Shown here in pieces: positions 12,938-22,201 of a stretch of DNA of 64,000 bases. The position numbers and the translations under genes are program-made. The stretch is from positions 1 to 64,000 of the forward strand of contig CAMWJC010000004.1 of NCBI GenBank assembly GCA_947174495.1, given 5' to 3'. Source of the DNA: an uncultured Lachnospiraceae bacterium. GTDB lineage: Bacteria > Bacillota > Clostridia > Lachnospirales > Lachnospiraceae. Each line of letters starts with the position of its first letter. Positions within the stretch are counted from its first letter, which is position 1. The notes beneath the pieces are model-generated. The model did no database searches and was not told the DNA's origin. It saw nothing but the letters and a program-made list of their open reading frames with translations.

Positions 12938-15667
12938 ATGTATGAGAACCGGAATAGGGAGGAAGTTTTTAAACAGCTTGATACAGACAGAAAAACAGGT
13001 CTTTCATCGGGACAGGCAGATGAGAGAAGAAACAGGTATGGTTTAAATAAACTGGAAGAACAGAAGAAAAAAGGGGTCTTTGTGCTGTTTTTTGAGCAGC
13101 TTCAGGATCCCCTTATTTATATTTTAATGGCAGCAATTGCCATTTCCCTTTTTCTGGGAGAGGCGGGCGATGCTATGATTATTGCCGCAGTTATACTGCT
13201 TAATTCTGTTGTGGGTGTTGTGCAGGAGGATAAGGCACGTAAGGCAATTGATGCACTAAAGCAGCTTGCAAGCCCCAAGGCACTAGTTAGACGTGATGGA
13301 AAAGAAGTAGAACTGCCAAGTGAACAGATTGTTCCGGGGGATATTGTTCTTTTGGAAGCAGGAAGACAAGTTCCGGCGGACATGCGTCTTTTGCAGGCAG
13401 TCAACTTAAAAATCGAAGAATCGGCGTTGACAGGTGAGTCTGTTCCGGTGGACAAGACCGATGCAGAGCAGGAGACGGAAACGCTCAGTATTGGTGATCG
13501 GACAGACATGGCGTTTATGTCCACTTCAGTAACTTACGGGCGTGGGGAAGGAATCGTCACTGCAACGGGGATGGAAACGGAAATTGGAAAAATTGCCGGT
13601 ATGATAAGCAGCAGTGGAAATGAATTGACACCGCTGCAAAAGCGCCTTGCAGATCTTGGTAAAGTATTGAGTATCCTGGCAGTAGGAATCTGCGTTTTTC
13701 TTTTTCTGGTTGCAGTGCTGCAAAAGCGTGATGTGGGAGATATGCTCCTGACAGCAATATCGCTGGCGGTAGCAGCAGTCCCGGAGGGACTGGCAGCAAT
13801 TGTAACAATTGTTTTGGCGCTGAGCGTTTCAAGGATGGTAAAGGTGGGGACCATTGTAAGAAGACTTCCATCGGTGGAAACGCTGGGGGCTGTAAATGTG
13901 GTATGTTCCGATAAAACGGGGACACTAACTCAAAATCAAATGATGATTAAGAAATGTTATGTAAACTGCATGATGCAGGATGCATCGAAGTTGGACAAGA
14001 CGGAGGATGGGTTGTTTCTAGAAGCATGTACTTTGTGTAATGATGCTTCTGTTGGAGAAAGTCGTCTTGGGGACCCCACGGAATTAGCTTTTTTGGATAT
14101 GACCGAAAAGTATGGATATCATAAAGATAAATTGGAAAAGAGCTTTCCACGTGTGGATGAAAAGGCGTTTGATTCCGACCGGAAGAGAATGACCACTGTT
14201 CACAAGAGGGGAGCGGAAAAAATCGCCTTTTGTAAAGGGGCGGCGGACGAATTACTGGATCGCTGCGTGAGCGTGCGAATGCATGGAAAGGAAATTCCTT
14301 TTTCCACCAGAGCGAGGAAGGAAGCAAAGGAAGCGCTGGACCAGATGGCCGGAAGCGCCCTGCGGGTGTTGGCAGTTACCTTAAAGCGTAAGGGAGACCT
14401 CACGGACGAAAAGAACATGGTATTTTTGGGATTAGTAGGAATGATAGACCCTCCCAGGCAGGAAGCCAAAGGCGCTGTGGAAAGCTTTCGGGAGGCACAT
14501 GTGGATACTGTAATGATTACCGGAGATCATGCGGATACGGCATTAGCCATTGCGGGAGAATTAGGAATTGCCAGAGATAAAAGTGAGTGCATGACGGGCA
14601 GTGAGCTGGAAGAACTTTCTTCGGAAGCGCTTGCCGGGCGAGTGGAAAAAGTGAGAGTTTTCGCGCGTGTTTCTCCGGAGCATAAGGTTCGCATTGTGGA
14701 GGCTTTTAAAGCGAACGGAAAGATTGTGGCAATGACCGGAGACGGGATTAATGATGCGCCTTCCTTAAAGGCGGCGGATGTGGGAATTGCAATGGGAAAA
14801 AGCGGAACGGATGTGGCGCGGAATGCTGCAGATTTAGTACTGACAGACGATAATTTTGCAACCATTGAAAAGGCTATGCGCGAAGGACGGGGAATTTATG
14901 AAAATATCCGAAAGACCATTCTGTTTTTACTCTCTTCCAATTTCGGCGAGATCATCACAATGCTTGCCGCGGTCCTGGCGGGATTTCCGGCACCTTTAAA
15001 AGCAAGTCATATTTTATGGGTGAATTTAATCACGGACTCGCTTCCGGCGTTAGCTCTTGGAATGGATCAAAACGATGGAGATGCGTTGATGAAGCAGGCA
15101 CCACGCAAGAGCACAGACAGCATGTTTTCTCATGGGGGACTTGCCTGTACTCTATGCTTCGGGATTGTAATAGGAGTAATCAGTCTGCTGGCATTTTTGA
15201 CAGTTCCTTATCAGGAGCTTTTAAGAGAGCAGCTTCCGATAACCTTACAGAATCTGGAAAAAATGCTGAGGCTGGAAGCGGTTCTTGCCAAGGCGCAGAC
15301 CCATGCATTTACCGTATTGGGAATGAGTCAGCTGGTACATGCAGTAGGGATGCGCGATGTCAATAAGTCTGTGTTCCGGATGAAGCATCTGGACAATCCC
15401 TATATGCTTCTGGCGTTGGGAGCTGGTGTTGTGCTTCAGATGTTAGTAACGGAATTTCCTTATTTTGTTACATTATTTGGGACCAGCAGACTGAGTATCA
15501 GCGAATGGGGAATGCTGGGAGTATTGTCTTTAACACCGATAGCAGTGCATGAAATACTGATCTTATCGGAATATCTGTCAAAGGGAAGTCCGGCGGGGCT
15601 TTTACAAAAGACGACAGAAAGCCAGAAGCATGAGAATAGCAGCTCCCAGCCAGGAGAAGCTGCATAA
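12938..15667 (+). CDS. P-type ATPase, calcium-transporting (P2A-like)
   Basis: A 909-residue cation pump in the cytoplasmic membrane, probably exporting Ca2+ (or Mn2+) at the cost of ATP. The order of domains is normal: N-terminal cation-ATPase domain, actuator domain with TGES (about 169-172), phosphorylation site D325 in CSDKTGTLT, nucleotide-binding domain, TGDGINDAP hinge and about ten membrane segments. PEGL at the end of M4 (AVPEGLAAIV) and NLITDSLPALALG in M6 match SERCA/PMR1-type bacterial pumps. Its ribosome site lies inside a hairpin. Its last 66 bp overlap the convergent ytaF-like gene. Confidence 0.92.
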   Translation: MYENRNREEVFKQLDTDRKTGLSSGQADERRNRYGLNKLEEQKKKGVFVLFFEQLQDPLIYILMAAIAISLFLGEAGDAMIIAAVILLNSVVGVVQEDKARKAIDALKQLASPKALVRRDGKEVELPSEQIVPGDIVLLEAGRQVPADMRLLQAVNLKIEESALTGESVPVDKTDAEQETETLSIGDRTDMAFMSTSVTYGRGEGIVTATGMETEIGKIAGMISSSGNELTPLQKRLADLGKVLSILAVGICVFLFLVAVLQKRDVGDMLLTAISLAVAAVPEGLAAIVTIVLALSVSRMVKVGTIVRRLPSVETLGAVNVVCSDKTGTLTQNQMMIKKCYVNCMMQDASKLDKTEDGLFLEACTLCNDASVGESRLGDPTELAFLDMTEKYGYHKDKLEKSFPRVDEKAFDSDRKRMTTVHKRGAEKIAFCKGAADELLDRCVSVRMHGKEIPFSTRARKEAKEALDQMAGSALRVLAVTLKRKGDLTDEKNMVFLGLVGMIDPPRQEAKGAVESFREAHVDTVMITGDHADTALAIAGELGIARDKSECMTGSELEELSSEALAGRVEKVRVFARVSPEHKVRIVEAFKANGKIVAMTGDGINDAPSLKAADVGIAMGKSGTDVARNAADLVLTDDNFATIEKAMREGRGIYENIRKTILFLLSSNFGEIITMLAAVLAGFPAPLKASHILWVNLITDSLPALALGMDQNDGDALMKQAPRKSTDSMFSHGGLACTLCFGIVIGVISLLAFLTVPYQELLREQLPITLQNLEKMLRLEAVLAKAQTHAFTVLGMSQLVHAVGMRDVNKSVFRMKHLDNPYMLLALGAGVVLQMLVTEFPYFVTLFGTSRLSISEWGMLGVLSLTPIAVHEILILSEYLSKGSPAGLLQKTTESQKHENSSSQPGEAA

Positions 15668-16180
15668 ACCTTTTTGCGAAAGCAGTCTTCCCGTGAAAAG
15701 TCCCAGGCGGATGGAGAACAGATGAATCAGTGTGGTTATGAGTAAAAGCAGACAGGGATTTAAATTTAGGGTTCCTGTGCACAAACCGGCAGATACGTTG
15801 TCTACGGATAAAGCCATGCCAAGCAGTGCTGCTTCCTTTTTGGACAGGATGGACGGGGAGGCGTAATTGATCTTTTGGGAGATCTTGTCGGTAGTAAGAC
15901 CGGAATTTCTTTTATGAAGCCATGGGATTGTGTCATAAAGTTTGTATAAGGATAAAAGAAAAAGAACCGTAAAGGATACAATTTTTGTAAGACCTGCCGG
16001 AAGGAATAGCAGGAGAAAATCTCCGGCATACAGGGAAAGAGTAAGCATACATCCCGACAGGAATGCAACGGTTAGGATAGAAGAAAAGGGTACCCGGACG
16101 CCGTCCATACCATAAGAAAGTCCGGCAGTGAATGCATCCATGGACAAAACAATGATTAATATAAGTAATAGGTAAAACAT
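15602..16180 (-). CDS. ytaF: YtaF/MntP-like sporulation membrane protein
   Basis: A 192-residue membrane protein of the YtaF family, related to the manganese exporter MntP. The family has two repeats of three membrane segments each with a short acidic signature; here SMDAFTAGLSYG (about 13-24) and ALSVDNVSAGL (near 128) are the paired signatures. In Bacillus ytaF is a sporulation gene of unknown activity. The C-terminus overlaps the end of the P-type ATPase gene on the opposite strand. The co-location of a divalent-cation pump and an MntP relative may reflect shared metal handling, which is inference. Confidence 0.82.
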   Translation of the reverse strand: MFYLLLILIIVLSMDAFTAGLSYGMDGVRVPFSSILTVAFLSGCMLTLSLYAGDFLLLFLPAGLTKIVSFTVLFLLSLYKLYDTIPWLHKRNSGLTTDKISQKINYASPSILSKKEAALLGMALSVDNVSAGLCTGTLNLNPCLLLLITTLIHLFSIRLGLFTGRLLSQKGLCSFSWLGAAILMLLAFCRLL

Positions 16181-16199
16181 AATGCGCTGCCTTATTTAT

Positions 16200-16229
16200 T
16201 TGCTATATCATATTCGACTATGGTATAAT
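16200..16229 (+). promoter_or_regulatory. Extended -10 promoter
   Basis: TGGTATAAT (16221-16229) forms an extended -10 box with a weak TTGCTA about 18 bp upstream. It would drive the SDR-fragment and beta-CASP genes. Confidence 0.55.
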
Positions 16230-16286
16230 TTGACTACGAGAAAAGATGTTTTTTGTCGGTAAGAGAAGAAAGGTGTAAGATTTATC

Positions 16287-16562
16287 ATGAGAGATACGAA
16301 AGTGTGTATCCTTGTTGGTATGACAGGATCAAAAGAGTATTCTCTGTTGGAAAAGTACGCCGGACAGGGATGTGGGATTGCAATTATGGACAGAAACAAG
16401 GAATTGGGAAGAAAAATCAAGGCGGAACTGGAAAGAATCTATCATATTAATGTGTTTTTTTTTCATGGAGATATGAACGACGAGGAGGATAGAGATATTT
16501 TTTTTACAGCAGTAAGTGAGATGTACGGAAATGCAAACTATATCATATGTAATAATTACTGA
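16287..16562 (+). CDS. Small Rossmann-like protein resembling an SDR N-terminus
   Basis: A 91-residue protein that looks like the first half of a short-chain dehydrogenase: a first strand (KVCILVGM), the acidic strand end AIMDRN, an FFFHGDMND segment and a final YIICNNY where SDRs have NNAG. The glycine-rich TGxxxGxG loop is degenerate and the catalytic half is absent. Its AAAGGTG ribosome site and 14-bp distance to the next gene suggest it is expressed. It may be a relic or a small nucleotide-binding partner; function unknown. Confidence 0.5.
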   Translation: MRDTKVCILVGMTGSKEYSLLEKYAGQGCGIAIMDRNKELGRKIKAELERIYHINVFFFHGDMNDEEDRDIFFTAVSEMYGNANYIICNNY

Positions 16563-16576
16563 ATGGAGGCGAAAGG

Positions 16577-18178
16577 ATGAAACTGATATTTATTGGGGCG
16601 GCACATGAAGTTACAGGAAGTTGTCATTATTTAAATGCATGTGGAAAGCATATATTGGTAGACTACGGAATGGAACAGGGAATTAACGTGTTTGAGAACT
16701 GTGAACTCCCGGTTCAGGAGTCGTGTATTGATTATGTACTGCTCACCCATGCGCATATTGATCATTCAGGTATGATCCCGCAGTTAGTGGCGAGAGGATT
16801 CCGGGGACAGATTATGACAACGGAGGCAACTGCCGATCTATGTAGTATCATGCTTCGCGACTGTGCCCATATTCAGATGCAGGAGGCAGAGTGGAAGAAC
16901 CGGAAGTCCAAAAGAAGTTCCGGTGAGGCGCAAAGTGAGCCTTTATATACTATGGAGGATGCAGATGGCGCTATCAGACGCCTGGTTCCGTGTGCTTATG
17001 GACAAGAAATTGAATTGTGTGAGGGTATCAGGATTCGTTTTACAGATGTGGGACATCTTCTTGGGTCAGCCAGCATTGAGGTATGGGCGACAGAGGAGGA
17101 TACCACGCGGAAAATAGTTTTTTCTGGAGACATTGGTAACAAAAACCAGCCTCTTATTAAGAACCCGGTATTGACGGAATCCGCAGATTATGTGGTGATG
17201 GAATCCACTTACGGTGACAGGTTTCACTCTACGGAAAGACCGGATTATGTGGGCGAATTAACCCAGATTCTGAAGGAGACTTTTGACAGAGGCGGAAATG
17301 TGGTTATTCCGTCATTTGCAGTGGGAAGAACACAGGAAATTTTATATTTCCTGCGGAAAATCAAAGTGGAAGGTCTGGTAAAAGGGTATGAAGATTTTCC
17401 TGTTTATGTGGACAGCCCCCTTGCAGTGGAAGCAACCGGTATTTTCCACAAAAATGAGATGCAGTGCTTTGATGAAGAGGCGATGGATCTGGTGCGGGCA
17501 GGAATCAATCCCATTGCATTTCCGGGGCTTCGGCTTACAGTCACCAGTGATGAGTCCAAAGGGATTAATTTTGAAAATACGCCCAAAGTAATAATTTCCG
17601 CTTCTGGTATGTGTGAGGCGGGAAGAATCCGCCATCACTTAAAGCATAATCTTTGGAGAGAGGAATGTACGATCCTGTTTGTAGGGTATCAGGCAGTAGG
17701 AACCTTGGGACGTATGCTGATCGAAGGAGTTGATGAAGTCAAGCTCTTTGGGGAAACGATTGGTGTGCGGGCTTCTATCCGGACGTTGATCGGAATGTCG
17801 GGACATGCGGATAAGGAAGGTCTGATTGAATGGATTGAAGGCTTTTCGGAAAAGCCCCGTCGCGTTTTTGTGGTACACGGAGAGGATGCTGTATGCAAAT
17901 CCTTTGTGGAATGCCTTAAGGTAGAGCATGGTATCAAGTCTTATGCGCCTTACAGCGGAACCGTATTTAATCTTCTTACGGATAAATTGGAATATGAAGG
18001 GGTTCCGATTCCTGTTAAGAAGAAAGTCAGGACAGTATCAGATGTATTTAGCCGCCTGCTGGCAGCAGGGCAGAGACTGCTTGCAGTCATTCATAAGAAC
18101 GAAGGAGGAGCAAACAAGGATCTTGCCAAGTTTGCGGATCAGATTACTGCTCTTTGTGATAAATGGGATATAAAATAA
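16577..18178 (+). CDS. MBL-fold RNA metallo-hydrolase (beta-CASP family)
   Basis: A 533-residue cytosolic metallo-beta-lactamase fold enzyme of the CPSF/YSH1-like beta-CASP group, likely an RNase. Zinc ligands are visible in THAHIDH (H58, H60, D62, H63), in DVGHLLGSAS and in FSGDIG. The beta-CASP motifs include the acidic strand VVMESTYGD, PSFAVGRTQE, and ASGMCEAGRIRHHL; MSGHAD and VVHGE complete the motif A-C series. A C-terminal extension of about 70 residues follows the catalytic core. It is 14 bp after the small Rossmann protein and 16 bp before thyA, so it probably shares their transcript. Confidence 0.85.
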   Translation: MKLIFIGAAHEVTGSCHYLNACGKHILVDYGMEQGINVFENCELPVQESCIDYVLLTHAHIDHSGMIPQLVARGFRGQIMTTEATADLCSIMLRDCAHIQMQEAEWKNRKSKRSSGEAQSEPLYTMEDADGAIRRLVPCAYGQEIELCEGIRIRFTDVGHLLGSASIEVWATEEDTTRKIVFSGDIGNKNQPLIKNPVLTESADYVVMESTYGDRFHSTERPDYVGELTQILKETFDRGGNVVIPSFAVGRTQEILYFLRKIKVEGLVKGYEDFPVYVDSPLAVEATGIFHKNEMQCFDEEAMDLVRAGINPIAFPGLRLTVTSDESKGINFENTPKVIISASGMCEAGRIRHHLKHNLWREECTILFVGYQAVGTLGRMLIEGVDEVKLFGETIGVRASIRTLIGMSGHADKEGLIEWIEGFSEKPRRVFVVHGEDAVCKSFVECLKVEHGIKSYAPYSGTVFNLLTDKLEYEGVPIPVKKKVRTVSDVFSRLLAAGQRLLAVIHKNEGGANKDLAKFADQITALCDKWDIK

Positions 18179-18194
18179 AAGTAAGGAGAAAAAG

Positions 18195-19043
18195 ATGAGT
18201 TTAGCAGATGATATTTTTATCCGGATGTGCAGGGATATTCTGGAAAATGGGACAAGCACGGAGGGAGAAAAGGTGCGTCCTCACTGGGAGGATGGGACAA
18301 AGGCATACACGATCAAAAAGTTTGGCGTGGTGAATCGGTATGATCTGTCCAAAGAGTTTCCTATTCTTACACTTCGTAAAACGGCACTGAAAAGCGCAAC
18401 AGATGAGATCTTGTGGATCTGGCAGCAAAAATCCAACAATATCAAAGATCTTCACAGCCACATCTGGGATGAATGGGCGGATGAGGATGGCTCGATCGGT
18501 AAAGCATACGGATATCAGTTAGGAGTAAAGCATCAGTATAAGGAAGGCATGATGGATCAGGTGGATCGTGTGATCTATGATCTGAAGAATAATCCTTTCA
18601 GCAGACGGATCATGACGAATATTTATGTACATCAGGATCTTCATGAGATGAACCTGTATCCTTGCGCATACAGTATGACCTTCAATGTTACCCAGAAGAA
18701 GGGAGAGGAAAAGCTTGTTTTAAATGCTGTTTTAAATCAAAGATCACAGGATGTTCTTGCAGCAAACAACTGGAATGTAGTTCAGTATGCCGTTCTGGTA
18801 CATATGCTGGCGCAGGTTTGCGATATGCAGCCGGGAGAACTGGTACATGTGATTGCGGATGCACATATTTATGACCGCCATGTACCGATCATAGAAGAAC
18901 TGATAGGGAGAACACCTTATCCGGCACCGAAATTCTGGCTGAATCCCGAAGTTAAGGATTTTTATCAATTCACCAGAAATGATGTGCGGGTTGAAGACTA
19001 TGTGACAGGAGAACAGATTGCGAATATTCCTATTGCTATTTGA
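18195..19043 (+). CDS. thyA: Thymidylate synthase
   Basis: A 282-residue enzyme converting dUMP to dTMP with methylene-tetrahydrofolate. Family signatures are the active-site Cys in LYPCAYSMTFNV, the QRSQDVLAANNWNV motif that binds phosphate and substrate, and HIYDRHVPIIEELI. The usual LPPCH-type sequence around the nucleophile is LYPCAY here, a variant seen in a subset of bacterial ThyA. It is followed at 65 bp by folA, which regenerates tetrahydrofolate from the dihydrofolate ThyA produces. An AAGGAG site supports the start. Confidence 0.93.
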   Translation: MSLADDIFIRMCRDILENGTSTEGEKVRPHWEDGTKAYTIKKFGVVNRYDLSKEFPILTLRKTALKSATDEILWIWQQKSNNIKDLHSHIWDEWADEDGSIGKAYGYQLGVKHQYKEGMMDQVDRVIYDLKNNPFSRRIMTNIYVHQDLHEMNLYPCAYSMTFNVTQKKGEEKLVLNAVLNQRSQDVLAANNWNVVQYAVLVHMLAQVCDMQPGELVHVIADAHIYDRHVPIIEELIGRTPYPAPKFWLNPEVKDFYQFTRNDVRVEDYVTGEQIANIPIAI

Positions 19044-19107
19044 AATTTAATAATGTTTTTGAAATAAGAATAAGACCGATTATCATACGTAAGGAGAAGA
19101 GAGACAT

Positions 19108-19599
19108 ATGAATTTAATTGTGGCAGTAGATGAAAACTGGGCAATTGGAAATAAAAATGAGTTATTGATCAGCATTCCGGCGGATCATAAGTTCTTCAGA
19201 CAGGAGACAACCGGGAAGGTAATAATTCTTGGACGAAAGACTCTTGAGACCTTTCCTCAGGGGCTTCCCCTTAAAAACCGTACTAACATTATTATGTCAA
19301 CCAATAAAGACTATCGGGTGAAAGATGCGGTGGTAGTCCATGATCTGGATGAATTGCTTTCTCAGATCGAAAAATATGATACTGAGGATGTGTATGTGGT
19401 GGGAGGAGAAAGCGTATACCGTTTGTTACTGCCATATTGCGACACTGCTCATGTGACAAAGATTGATCATGCCTATGAGGCAGATGCCTATTTCCCGGAT
19501 CTGGATGCCATGCCGGAGTGGAAGATCACAGCGGACAGTGAGGAACAGACCTATTTTGATATTACCTATCATTTCCTGAAATACGAGCGTGTAAAGTAA
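19108..19599 (+). CDS. folA: Dihydrofolate reductase
   Basis: A 163-residue enzyme reducing dihydrofolate to tetrahydrofolate with NADPH. The N-terminal LIVAVDENWAIGNKNELL, the substrate-site acid in the helix IPADHKFFRQETTG, the cofactor motif VIILGRKTLETFP and VYVVGGESVYRLLL are all typical. It stands after thyA, a common pairing in Firmicutes because ThyA oxidises the folate cofactor. AAGGAG precedes the ATG. Confidence 0.95.
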   Translation: MNLIVAVDENWAIGNKNELLISIPADHKFFRQETTGKVIILGRKTLETFPQGLPLKNRTNIIMSTNKDYRVKDAVVVHDLDELLSQIEKYDTEDVYVVGGESVYRLLLPYCDTAHVTKIDHAYEADAYFPDLDAMPEWKITADSEEQTYFDITYHFLKYERVK

Positions 19600-19648
19600 C
19601 ATAGGTCAGTGAATAGGAAAATATGCGAAAAGAAAGGACAAGATAACG

Positions 19649-21040
19649 ATGAGGAAGTACAGATGGAAGGTAATGCCAATAATTTTGGCAGCAGCTATGA
19701 TGCTTGGGGGCTGCGGTGCCGCGAAAGGCGGGGCAGAACAGACGGAGACGGTAGCACCGCAGGCAGACGAGGCTCTGGATGAGGATAATAATATGGATGA
19801 GAATTTGAATGTGCAGACAGACGAGGAAGAAAAAGAGGTAGAACAGGTTCCGGAGGAGACAGAACAGGCATCGGCGGAAGAAACAGAGGAAACGACGGAG
19901 CAGAATCTGGAAAGCGGAATTACTATTCCAGAGGTGAAGATCGCACCGGATAATATTCCAGACACGGAAGCGATGGAATTTGTAAAGAACATGAAGGCAG
20001 GATGGAATCTTGGAAATACATTGGATGCATTCAATGGAAGCGGAAACGCAGGACTTGCATCGGAGCAGTGCTGGGGAAATCCGGCGACCACAAAAGAAAT
20101 GGTCACGGAGTTGAAGAATGCAGGATTTAAAACGATCCGTATACCTGTGACCTGGCATAATCATATGGAGAAGGAAGAGGGAAGCGATGCCTTCACCATA
20201 AGCATTGAATGGCTGGACCGGGTGCAGGAAGTAGTGGATTATGCATATGACAATGAAATGTATATCATTATAAATATCCATCATGACACGGATATGGAGG
20301 TATATTATCCGGACAGTGATCACTATGACCAGTCGGAAAACTATATCCGGACTATATGGGAAACCGTAGCGGAAAGATTTAAGGATTATGATCAGCATTT
20401 GATCTTTGAAAGCATGAATGAGCCCAGACTGGTTGGCAACAGTTATGAGTGGAATTTTCAGAGCTCATCGACAGAATGTCAAGACAGCGCAGATTGTATT
20501 AACAAATTGAATCAGGTATTTGTTGATGTAGTGAGAGCTAGCGGAGGAAACAATGCAGAGAGGTATTTGATGGTGCCCGGTTATTCAGCTTCTCTTGCTG
20601 GTGTGATTACGGATTTGTTTGTACTGCCGACAGATAGCGCGGAGAATAAACTGATCGTATCTACACATGCTTATACGCCGTATAACTTTGCGCTTCAGGC
20701 TCCGACAGAGGGTGGTTCTACAGACAGCTTCCCGGCGGAAGGCGGACAGGGAAGAAAAGATATCGATTATTTAGTAGACAGTTTATATCAGAAATTTGTG
20801 TCGCAGGGAATTCCGGTGGTCATGGGAGAGTATGGAGCCAGAGATAAGAATGATAATCTTCAGGATCGTGTGAACTTTTATGCATATTATATAGCAGCTG
20901 CAAGGGCAAAGGGAATCACATGCTGTGTTTGGGATAACGGCGCTTTTGCAGGGAATGGAGAGTTGTTTGGATTAATGGACCGTCGGAAATGTGAGTGGGC
21001 ATATCCGGAAGTGGTGAAAGCAATTATGACATATGCTTAA
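19649..21040 (+). CDS. GH5-family glycoside hydrolase lipoprotein (cellulase-like)
   Basis: A 463-residue exported enzyme likely to cut beta-1,4-glucans or related plant polysaccharides. A lipoprotein signal peptide ends at LGGC (Cys 21-23 region), followed by an acidic Glu-rich linker of about 70 residues. The GH5 catalytic domain follows: WNLGNTLDA, IRIPVTWHNH, IINIHHD, the acid/base Glu in SMNEPR, the THAYTPYNF strand and the nucleophile Glu in VVMGEYGARDK. Attachment to the outer membrane face is expected. It appears to be a single gene between folA and ilvE. Confidence 0.87.
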   Translation: MRKYRWKVMPIILAAAMMLGGCGAAKGGAEQTETVAPQADEALDEDNNMDENLNVQTDEEEKEVEQVPEETEQASAEETEETTEQNLESGITIPEVKIAPDNIPDTEAMEFVKNMKAGWNLGNTLDAFNGSGNAGLASEQCWGNPATTKEMVTELKNAGFKTIRIPVTWHNHMEKEEGSDAFTISIEWLDRVQEVVDYAYDNEMYIIINIHHDTDMEVYYPDSDHYDQSENYIRTIWETVAERFKDYDQHLIFESMNEPRLVGNSYEWNFQSSSTECQDSADCINKLNQVFVDVVRASGGNNAERYLMVPGYSASLAGVITDLFVLPTDSAENKLIVSTHAYTPYNFALQAPTEGGSTDSFPAEGGQGRKDIDYLVDSLYQKFVSQGIPVVMGEYGARDKNDNLQDRVNFYAYYIAAARAKGITCCVWDNGAFAGNGELFGLMDRRKCEWAYPEVVKAIMTYA

Positions 21041-21085
21041 GCGATTATTTGAATTGCTCAAAGCAATCATGGAGAATAATTAGAA

Positions 21086-21114
21086 TTGTTGACTTTTTGA
21101 AGGAAAAGTATAAT
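21086..21114 (+). promoter_or_regulatory. Promoter of ilvE
   Basis: TTGTTG (21086-21091), a 17-bp spacer and a consensus TATAAT (21109-21114), about 50 bp before the start codon. Confidence 0.6.
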
Positions 21115-21166
21115 AATGAAAATGTCTTAGACAGGAATGATATAACAGAAGAGGGAGTGCAGAGTG

Positions 21167-22189
21167 ATGGAAAAGAAAAATATTGATTGGGCTGAGTTGG
21201 GATTTGGTTATATTAAGACAGATTACCGCTTTGTGTCCAACTATAAAAACGGAGCATGGGATGAAGGTGTTTTAACTGAAGATTCAAACGTAGTAATCAG
21301 TGAATGCGCGGGTGTTCTTCAGTACGCACAGACGATTTTTGAAGGTATGAAGGCATACACTACCGCTGACGGACGCATTGTTACTTTCCGTCCGGATTTA
21401 AACGGCGAGAGAATGGAAAACAGCGCAGAACGTCTGGAAATGCCGGTTTATCCTAAGGATGAATTTGTGAAAGCGGTTCTTAAGACGATCAAGGCAAATG
21501 AAGCCTATGTACCTCCTTACGGAAGCGGCGCTACATTGTATGTCCGTCCGTATATGTTTGGCAGTAATCCTGTAATCGGTGTAAAACCGGCTGACGAGTA
21601 TCAGTTCCGTGTATTTACCACGCCGGTTGGACCTTATTTCAAAGGTGGTGTAAAGCCTTTAACTATCCGTATTTCTGATTTTGACCGTGCCGCACCAAAC
21701 GGAACGGGACATATCAAGGCAGGACTTAATTACGCTATGAGTCTTCATGCGATCGTAGATGCTCATAAACAGGGATATGATGAGAATATGTATCTGGATG
21801 CGTCCAGCAGAACAAAAGTAGAAGAAACAGGCGGAGCGAATTTCCTCTTTGTTACCAGAGACGGTAAGGTAGTGACGCCCAAATCAGACAGTATTCTTCC
21901 TTCGATTACCAGACGTTCCCTGATGCAGGTTGCCAGAGAGTATTTGGGCTTGGAAGCAGAGGAAAGGGAAGTTTATGTGGAAGAACTTGCAGATTTTGCA
22001 GAGTGCGGTCTGTGCGGTACAGCAGCAGTTATTTCTCCGGTTGGAAAGATTGTTGATCATGGGAAAGAGATCTGCCTGCCCAGCGGCATGAGCGAAATGG
22101 GACCTGTTACTAAGAAACTGTATGACACCCTTACCGGTATTCAGATGGGGACTATTAAGGCTCCGGAAGGATGGGTAGTGGAGGTATAG
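21167..22189 (+). CDS. ilvE: Branched-chain amino acid aminotransferase
   Basis: A 340-residue PLP enzyme of fold type IV that transaminates leucine, isoleucine and valine with their keto acids. The PLP lysine is in GTGHIKAGLNYA; other landmarks are FEGMKAY, the arginine-rich RPDLNGERM, YVRPYMFG, EETGGANFLFV and CGTAAVISPVG. The start is ATG 21167 (a GTG lies one codon earlier), with GAGGGAG upstream. It ends just before a strong terminator, so it is probably monocistronic. Confidence 0.93.
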   Translation: MEKKNIDWAELGFGYIKTDYRFVSNYKNGAWDEGVLTEDSNVVISECAGVLQYAQTIFEGMKAYTTADGRIVTFRPDLNGERMENSAERLEMPVYPKDEFVKAVLKTIKANEAYVPPYGSGATLYVRPYMFGSNPVIGVKPADEYQFRVFTTPVGPYFKGGVKPLTIRISDFDRAAPNGTGHIKAGLNYAMSLHAIVDAHKQGYDENMYLDASSRTKVEETGGANFLFVTRDGKVVTPKSDSILPSITRRSLMQVAREYLGLEAEEREVYVEELADFAECGLCGTAAVISPVGKIVDHGKEICLPSGMSEMGPVTKKLYDTLTGIQMGTIKAPEGWVVEV

Positions 22190-22201
22190 ATGTACGTTTA
22201 A

